In this document: piece by piece, positions 56,630 through 64,000 of the stretch | Position numbering within the stretch: position 1 is the first letter of the stretch | How the letters are laid out: every line of letters starts with the position of its first letter | Source of the DNA: Pomphorhynchus laevis | Taxonomy: Eukaryota > Acanthocephala > Palaeacanthocephala > Echinorhynchida > Pomphorhynchidae | DNA: 64,000 nt | Assembly (NCBI GenBank): GCA_012934845.2 | Contig: WNNJ02002241.1 | Coordinates: forward strand, 124,001 to 188,000 | Direction: 5' to 3' | Notes under the pieces: model-generated | Told to the model about the DNA's origin: nothing | The model's input: the letters and a program-made list of their open reading frames with translations, nothing else | The model's database searches: none | Made by a program: the position numbers and the translations under genes

Positions 56630-56815
56630 ATTTTTATTAGCATGTATTTGGCCCCGCTGCTATGTTGGATCGAGGAATAGGTGCCGAAACCCGATAGCAT
56701 AACAGTTCTTCCTGATGACCTATGATCCTTATTTGGATACAACGTATGCTATTTATTTGTCAATTCATAACAATAGACTATTATTTTAAATTTCAATTTT
56801 TTAACATGAAGTTTA
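56630..56815 (+). mobile_element. Penelope-like element 3' terminal sequence, solo
   Basis: GCATGTATTTGGCCCCGCTG, CTATGTTGGATCGAGGAATA, GCCGAAACCCGATAGCATAA, CTTCCTGATGACCTATGATC and ATTTATTTGTCAATTCATAA follow the order of 49404-49545. The left boundary falls inside the candidate ribozyme, so this copy lacks its GAAA strand. Confidence 0.7.
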
Positions 56816-57440
56816 ATGAAAATTTTTCAATAAACTTCATTTACAGCATAATTGTTTTTAATATAAACATTAAAATATAGCAAACATATCAATTTCTTAA
56901 GCGTACTAAAGTAATTTTGTGTTAATCACGATTAAAAATGGTATTGCTTTACACATATCTTAAAACTAAAATTTTAAATAATTATTTAAAGTGAACATAT
57001 TCAGAAAAATAAATGGTTTTACTTAAATTAAAACATAATTATTTACGGTGCCAATACTTTAGATAAATAATGTGGCTATGTAACTTTAAAATTTGATACT
57101 TGCATTTCTTCCGTATATTTAACTAGATAAATATTAGAATAATGTTGCATAATACTTGATAAATACTTGACCGTCATATTTCAATTTGTAAGATCTATAT
57201 TTATATAACCTTTAGCCAATACATGTATTTAATTTAAGAAATTTACTTTACTAACTTGAATAATATAAGCTTCCTTAGAAACTAATTATTGCTAACAAAG
57301 TATTTAATAGCTAAAAAGTGTTAACTTTTATATAAGAATTAACATATTTTTGAATATTATATAAAAAGTATTATAATATATAATACTTTAAAATATTATA
57401 AATAGTTTTATTTTATAGCCTTTTGATTGAAAAATAAATA
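56816..57440. other. AT-rich spacer
   Basis: No supported feature. Confidence 0.4.
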
Positions 57441-57447
57441 AATAAAA

Positions 57448-57832
57448 CCGTGGTGTCCCAATTCCCACAAACCCAATTTCCACACAGTAACATCGAGTTT
57501 CGAAGAATTCGGGCTGGTGGAAAACTCAAATCTAGAAAAAGAGTATATGTGAACCAAGAAATGAAGATTGCTAGACTTTGGATGAGCTTTGAGAGAAGAA
57601 ATCGATTTACAACTTCTGATGATAGGTCTAAAACAATCAATTAAATTGGATATTTAAATTTGTTTTGTAAAATATACTTCTATTCCGTTAATAAAACTTT
57701 TTATAGATTTTAAATAAAAAAATGATAATATAAAATATTTGTATTTAAACTCACTTTTTAATTATTTTTAGGGTTGAAAATGTTTATTATTTTTTGTGGG
57801 AATTGATTTTGTGGGAATTGGCCCCCAACCAA
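57448..57832. mobile_element. Possible small TIR element (MITE-like)
   Basis: The left end reads GTGTCCCAATTCCCACAAAC then CCAATTTCCACAC. The right end is its imperfect inverse (TGTGGGAATTGATTTTGTGG then GAATTGGCCCCC at about 57797-57828). Both ends contain two copies of the CCAATT.CCCACA module. The interior starts with a plus-strand open run (NIEFRRIRAGGKLKSRKRVY, then MKIARLWMSFERRNRF) that is basic and could be a transposase remnant, but I recognise no family. No clear target-site duplication was identified. Confidence 0.5.
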
Positions 57833-58530
57833 ATAAAACATTGTTTTCAAAGCAGATTATGATCTTTTAAGTAGGTATTTAATTGCAAGGATTGTTTAAG
57901 CGATAAATGCAATTAACAACAATTTCGATAAAGTAAAAGCTTGATGATCAGGATAAATATGTATTGGCTAAAATTATCAAGCAACAAATATACTTAAAAA
58001 AGAAATTTTTAGCTCATAACGATAACTTAGTGTTTGGCAGTTATAAGAGACATCAGCTATTGGCTGTACTATTCCTCTTAATTATACTTTCTCAACTTTA
58101 AAATTACTTACACAATTAATAGTAATTTTCACTTACACTTTGAAAAATAATAAGGATATACCTTTATTTGGTGAGCTCTTGTATCAGCCGTTTACATATA
58201 AACTTCTTTTATGCCACTTCACTGTTTGAAAGGAATATATTCTAACACATGGTGTTTTTATAATATAAACGAACTAAAAACGCAAAAATATCAACTTTGA
58301 AAAATCTTGACTATTTTACACACAAATAATTTGACATAAATTGATGTCATGTAACGCATTATACTGGGATTTCATAATTACACCGTACCTCTGTTAAAAA
58401 ATTTAAGACGCAACTTAAAAAATGTGCACGAGAGAATTACCTGTCGGAGCATCAAACAATGTTTAATTTCAAGCTAATTCTAACAGAATTAGAACAAACA
58501 AGGGTTTTTTCAATGAATAACAGGAAAAGA
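57833..58530. other. AT-rich spacer
   Basis: No supported feature. Confidence 0.4.
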
Positions 58531-58534
58531 AGAG

Positions 58535-61150
58535 TTTGTGGAGCTTCTTCTAACCAAAAAACTAAACAATCTAATGGAAATAAATTTAAAGACACCTTTA
58601 CAACCAAATGAGTATTTCAACAAGCTACTGTACCCGTTTGTAGCTCAATTTTCTTATGGCATAATTTTTAATTTTGCAATAAAATACACCGGGGTATATA
58701 GAACTTCCTTCACCTACCCGGATCTAGCAGTTTTGGTCATCTGTATTCAAACCCATTTAACCTTCTATCAAGATACAAAACTTGATGACCGACCTCTCAA
58801 GCGATAATTTAAGAGATCCTTTTTCACTGAACATTTTTCAGTGAACTTCGGGAGGTACTTTTGCTCTTAGTCTTAAATTTGGTCAAGATGCAGACGTTAT
58901 TGTTCTTCAGGAGATTAAGTCAATCCGGTCATATCAGGATATTACTCGATTTATATCAACGCATACATTTACACACTATATAAGCCTTGCTCACTATTTT
59001 TCTCAAGGTTTTATAACCTTAGTTAAATGTCATTTAAGATCATTCATTATATTAAACTACTCTTATCCAGTCCTTATTGCTTGGTGATAACACTTACACA
59101 AGACGTTAAACGCATCAGCATATATGATATCTATATTCGACCAGGGGAGATTCATAAAAACCGTGATCTCATGGATCGTCTATTAGTTAGCGATTATGAC
59201 ATTTTACTTGGTGACTTTAACGATATACTGGTCATTGGATTAAAGCCGCATTTCGCACAGCGCAGATCAAGGAATAAATACTCAATACATACACTACCGT
59301 CCTCTTCCTTTCATTGTACATCAACAAATTAACTCCTCGACTTTTTATTGCTTTTTAAGAAATGGATGCTTAAGCCTTCTGCATTGAGCAACCGCGCCAA
59401 CAATTGTCCACCTCGCAGGACTTACTCCGTTGGCGGTTAGAGGAAGATATATTGCTATGGAGAAGGTTCTACTTTGATCGAATCAGGGTAGATCTCTTTA
59501 AAGCAACCAGGTTACTTCTGACTCGCTATAAAAGTCGCATTTTCAATCCAACTCAAACAAAACTCAAGGTACTAGCAAAAATGTTACACCTTCCTAATAT
59601 AACTGTTTCATAAGACAGGCTCTCTTGAAAGAATATTGGTGTACTAGGTATATGCTCCCAATTGAACAAGAATAGAGTAAACATTGCTCGCCTTAGCCAT
59701 TCTCAATCTTCCTTTTGGAAAATATTCAAGAGGTTTGTCAGCTGAATGGAGAGAACATCGAAATGGATTGGGAACATATGTATTGATAAAGTTTTGGAAG
59801 AATCCCTATTTATCACAATTATGGAGACACTCCCTCCCCAACATATCCCTATCTGGTGCGGTTTCATGAGTAGGGACCTTTCCGTAACGGATATCTTGAA
59901 CACCAGAAAGCCACTTCCAGAAACATCCAAATCCCATTTGCCACTCTCCATTCGTGTCTGCCAGCTTCTGACAGACAGTCATAGAAAGGAGGTTGCCATT
60001 ACGATGCTATTGACCCTCCTTTACAATATCGCCGATATTTTTATGAGCAGGCGTTTATTTTTACCAAAGAACAATTACTTGTCCATTTTGATACAAAATT
60101 TTCTCATCTCCATTTACGAAAAAGCACTTGCGCGTAGAATACGAGATTATTTTATCTGACGAAATTTAATCTAACAAGTTTTTCATGGGTTTATCAAAGG
60201 TTGCTATGTCCATTCAGCAGTAGGTAAAGTGCATCAGTTTTGTAAGACTAACAGTCATCAGATAGATGTTGCTGTTTTCCTTTATCTTTCTGCTGCATTG
60301 ATCTCATCTCTATTCCCTTTGTTGTCTATTCTCTCGGGTTGTCTATTCCCTCAGGTTGTCTGCAAAAATTGTTAACTGGGTTGATATATTCCTGTACACC
60401 AAGCGATTCTTCTACGAAGACGATCCTGTTTCGCGTCAGTTTTACCCAAGTACTGGTGTGCCTTAATCCCCACTTTATGTTATTTTGTATCTTGCTGTAT
60501 ATATTGTATTATTTAAACATTTTCAACATGATCAGCATCTAGTGGTTTACGCTGATGATACCAAATTCCTGTTCTATGGAATCAAGTGCAAATATGTAGT
60601 CTCTATAATCAACCAATTCTTTATTAAATTAAAAGACCAATTACCCCATCAAATCTTCATCGTAATCTTTCCAAATTGCAGGTGGTAGTCTTTTATGGCG
60701 CTCCTGCAACAAAGAAGTTAAATATACTAACAATCTCATCTATTTCCTCCATAATAAACAATCATCCATCCCTGCCTTTACGCATCGACTTAGATATCTG
60801 AGATTTACTATCACGATTAGATTATCATTAATATCCGATCTAAATCGTTATCGTTTCGAAAATGGCCTTTAGACAGCAAAGTGGACCCTGAAACGAGCCC
60901 AGCTTCTATCGTTAAGAGGGAGTGTTCGGTTCGCATATGGTGCAACTGGGCAATATCTAGACTTGGCCTTTTTCAAGAGGATGACTCTTGGAGCAAAGAC
61001 CAAGATTTCTCAATCTACTCATGTCGCGATTATCGACCATCGTAGCAGAATTTTTGTGGTTCAATCGTAAAGTGACGCTTTGATGTCAACTTGCGGGAAC
61101 TGATCCTGTAGCCTGTCAGAAGACGAACAGGATTATAGACGAAATCGTCA
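58535..61150 (+). mobile_element. LINE family 1, longest plus-strand copy
   Basis: A possible ORF1 end at 58538-58807 (RTSFTYPDLAVLV) is followed by the endonuclease start at 58820-59035 (TSGGTFALSLKFGQDADVIV then LQEIKSIR), the catalytic region at 59193-59225 (YDILLGDFNDI), the pre-RT region (FKATRLLLTRYKSRIFNPTQ and DLSVTDILNTRKPLPETSKS), the RT start (LIQNFLISIYEKALARRIRD), RFFYEDDPVSRQFYPSTGVP at about 60405, VVYADDTKFLFYG at 60543-60580 (RT catalytic YADD), and the C-terminal LKRAQLLSLRG at about 60885. It is collinear with the minus copy at 20.7-24.1 kb and supplies the YADD part missing there. Many frameshifts and stops make it dead. Confidence 0.8.
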
Positions 61151-63270
61151 TTTGGTTTGAGTTTATTTGTATCTTATTAATTGATTGATTATTTAATTAT
61201 GAACCCCTCTGTAATTCTTGTAATAAAAGCATCTTATTATAACTGCTTAAAAGCACTCGAATACAGTTATAACTGCATTTTAATTTCAACAATCAATAAT
61301 AAATTAAATTGTATAAATGAAAATACATCGGTCACAAGTTTCGCGGCACTTAAATTACATCGTTAAACTCAAATTATAAGTTGCGTCCACTAAATGTCAA
61401 GGTTATTCTTCAAAGTCAAGTTTTTCGCCTAAGTATGAACTAAATCTCCATCCATAATACATTATGAAGAGTGTTAACTCAGGTTAAATATCATTTTTTA
61501 AAATACAAAAATTACGATCAGATAAAACACTCAGATGAAATATCGCCGGAAAATACTGAATATAGTAGATAAAATGAGCAAATAAAATCAGAACAATTGA
61601 CACCAATTGTTACAACACTAATCGAGATATCTTTAAATAAAATGCGATTAAATTAAAATCTCACCGTGATGGAATGACAATACGACAAACGATCTATATT
61701 TACTAACCTGTACAAGATAAATTACGTAATTTACGACACTGTTACGTAATCTATAACATAATATATATCTCTAATAATTTAGGCTACTTCAAAACATTCG
61801 AAATTTAGGTCATTGTTAGAAGGATCAGTTGTTTGACCGTAAGTTTACTTTTTAATTAAATTTTAGGCAACACTTAAATAGATACTTAGTATTTAAATGT
61901 ATAAATTGACAAAGTACATGAACACTTTATACCATGATCGCAATGTATAGCCTGTAAATGACAATTGGCTTTAAAAATCACCACTTTTAGCAAACACATA
62001 TTCAATGATCGAATTTATTTAAAAGCGGAATCATGATGTGACAACCTGTTTCTATAGTGAGTGTGTGCAACGAATGTGCTTTCGTTAGATAAACACTCAT
62101 AGCTTTAACACAGTTACAGAGAAGTTCAATGCTGACTTGTTCTATATATCTAGAAGCGTTTATGTAAGTTTGACTGTGAAAACACACCCTTTTCTGAGAT
62201 AAATAAAGGATATTTTTTATTACCTTACCTATCAAATTATTTCTGATTACTTCCATGAGTTGTGCATTTTTTGTTGTGTTTCTCTGGCAAAAAACGTCAC
62301 CCACACAAGTCAAGGTAGAGAGTCAAATCAGGATAATAAAAATTCAGCAATGGGATTTCATTTGAACTATCGAAGTAAGCTGACGAGTGTTCCAAAAACC
62401 TCGAGATTTTATTTTACGGATTTCGAATTTTCTGTCTATAGTAAAAATATGCCTAATAATATTTAAGGATAAGTGATTATGGATTTTTTCGGCATTGTTT
62501 TCAGTCTTGCTGAAAATTTGCTGTGTGATTTAAGCAGTAAAACCCGAAGGCAATGTTGCATCCTTCTACTTACCACACACGATCAATATCGCATTGTTAA
62601 ATAAGAGGAGAGCAGAATATATCTGCAGTTGAGAAAACTTATGACCGTTCTTATTAGAAAAGCCCACACACTCACTATTTAGGAGATGTTTTAAGCCAGA
62701 CCGCTAGTAAAAATGTGTCTTTGGTTATATGCCATTGTAACTTTTTTATATATTAGAAACGTTTTGTTCCCCATTTGCAGTTTTATAAAGTTATATTTTA
62801 CTGTTACGATTATTGCAGTGTATTTGAGTAACAAATTAAATTGAATTTAAAAAACACTTCCATTATTTTAATGTTGAAGGTTTCATCATTTTTATACAAA
62901 AATATTTTATACAAATATAAAAATTTATTAAAAAATGAATTATTTGGTTGATAATAAAGTATTCTGTAATTATAACTTGTAGTCTTTGCAAATATACATA
63001 ATGAAACAAATGCTTTTAAAGCTTAAATTTTTTATACATACAATTTTAACGTTGTATTTTATATATTGTAGCAATACGCAGAAATTTATATTTATGCGTA
63101 TGGGAAATGCCGATATATATAAACCATTGTTATAATTTTGATTCGTAGAGAACCTTAAAGTTCAATTAATTTAAAATCTTTAAAATTACAAAAATATCAA
63201 TAATATTAGTATTGATATGATAATATAATTAGTACACACTAAACTCATAATCTCCTTCCATTTTCGATTA
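61151..63270. other. Long stretch without identified genes
   Basis: AT-rich with short open frames of no recognised character (for example minus 62313-62002, plus 62260-62466). A moderately balanced patch at 62000-62700 could hide an exon, but I see no conserved motif or convincing splice pair. Confidence 0.4.
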
Positions 63271-63274
63271 GATA

Positions 63275-63468
63275 GTTTTACCGGAACAAAGAAGAAAATA
63301 TTCCCCTTTATTTAAAAAATATAATATTTTGATAGCTCCTGCTATCATCAGGATTGCAATTAGGATATAATTGTAATCCAGATGATGATAGCAAAGGCTA
63401 TCGAAATATTGTATTTTTTAAATAAAAGGAAATATTTTCTTCTTCGTTTCTTTAAAACTATGTGATAA
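63275..63468. repeat. Palindromic repeat related to family C
   Basis: Arms of about 85 bp (AGAAGAAAATATTCCCCTTT at 63290 against GGAAATATTTTCTTCTTCG at about 63429) surround GGATTGCAATTAGGATATAA then TTGTAATCC, itself a hairpin. Each arm holds GATAGC-NNNN-GCTATC. On the right arm this is preceded by GATGAT and followed by GAAATATTG; on the minus strand the left arm reads CCTGATGATAGCAGGAGC. Confidence 0.7.
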
Positions 63469-63539
63469 TATAATTATTACATAATATATAAATTTATATT
63501 ATAATGTATTTATTATTATGTATACTATATTGTATATAT

Positions 63540-63655
63540 TATATATATTGTTTGCATTCCGTCTTCTGGAGTAATTCACAAACTATATATATATTTAATT
63601 TATATATTGTTTGCATTCCGTCTTCTGGAGTAATTCACAAACTCCATATATATTT
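63540..63655 (+). repeat. Direct duplication of a 58-bp unit
   Basis: TTATATATTGTTTGCATTCC then GTCTTCTGGAGTAATTCACA and AACT occurs at about 63540 and again at about 63599, nearly identical. Confidence 0.85.
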
Positions 63656-63780
63656 AATATCAAATTTGAATTTAGATAAAAATACATTTTTAAGAGATTT
63701 CGCTATTGATTTGTCAATTAAACAATAGCGAAAGTTCTTAAAAAATATATTTTTTTATCTGGATTCAAATTTTATATTTA
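63655..63780. repeat. Palindromic repeat (hairpin of about 55-bp arms)
   Basis: ATCAAATTTGAATTTAGATA and, after AAAATACATTTTTAAGA, GATTTCGCTATTG pair with CAATAGCGAAAGTTCTTAAA and TTTATCTGGATTCAAATTTT on the right. The loop is about 14 bases. It looks like a fold-back MITE; I found no second copy in the window. Confidence 0.75.
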
Positions 63781-64000
63781 TAATTTATACTGTTCAAGAG
63801 ACGAAGACAAGAAAATAAAATTTAAAAAATGTCGTTTAAATAACACACATAAAGAATTTTGGAGTATAAATTGGAGTAAAAATTTATCAAGCGATAGGAT
63901 TCAAAATACAATTTCTAAATAGCTTTAATCTATGTACTTACTAACTATTGGTATATCACAGTGTTTTGCCAATTTGAAAAAGCAAACGCTCGTTTTCAAT

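Noticed and set aside
61980-62700. Possible host exons in a less AT-rich patch
   Set aside because: No conserved motif and no acceptor/donor pair enclosing a coherent frame could be found.

Overview
The window is AT-rich, repeat-loaded nuclear DNA from an animal, most likely an arthropod. The basis is spliced host exons with GT..AG borders, long introns full of retroelement debris, a NAB-type co-repressor domain, and many CR1/Jockey-like, R2-like and Penelope-like retroelements. There are no bacterial operons, rRNA genes or CRISPR arrays, and I saw no convincing tRNA gene. Nearly all short open frames are chance or transposon debris.

Layout. 1-9.5 kb: fold-back repeats of two related small families (A and B), a relic of a multicopy arthropod gene family and a LINE tail. 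11.3-24.1 kb: a graveyard of non-LTR retrotransposon pieces in both orientations, ending in the most complete one (20.7-24.1 kb, minus). 24.3-26.5 kb: a 380-bp tandem dimer and a minus-strand reverse-transcriptase fragment. 27.7-29.2 kb: one intact, unrecognised 484-residue coiled-coil-like ORF. 29.7-33.9 kb: small palindromic repeats, Penelope-element ends and a GC-richer broken coding relic. 34.2-56.1 kb: one host gene on the minus strand with five phase-compatible coding exons (834 residues). It joins an N-terminal THAP zinc finger to the NCD1 domain of NAB co-repressors. Its introns hold a 1.7-kb minisatellite, a nested R2-like LINE inside a Penelope-like element, and a nearly full Penelope-like element whose GIY-YIG endonuclease lies before the reverse transcriptase (Naiad/Chlamys-like order). 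56.2-64 kb: a possible TIR element, a second long copy of the 20.7-kb LINE family and palindromic repeats.

Two things stand out. First is the THAP-NAB domain combination. Second is that several unrelated-looking small repeat families, and the Penelope-element terminus, carry hammerhead-ribozyme core motifs (CUGANGA and GAAA). In the Penelope end and families A and B these occur in the same permuted order (GAAA, short stem III, UH, stem I, CUGAUGA), with compensatory changes in the paired arms. The Penelope-like element may be the machinery that spreads such ribozyme-bearing repeats; that link is inference.
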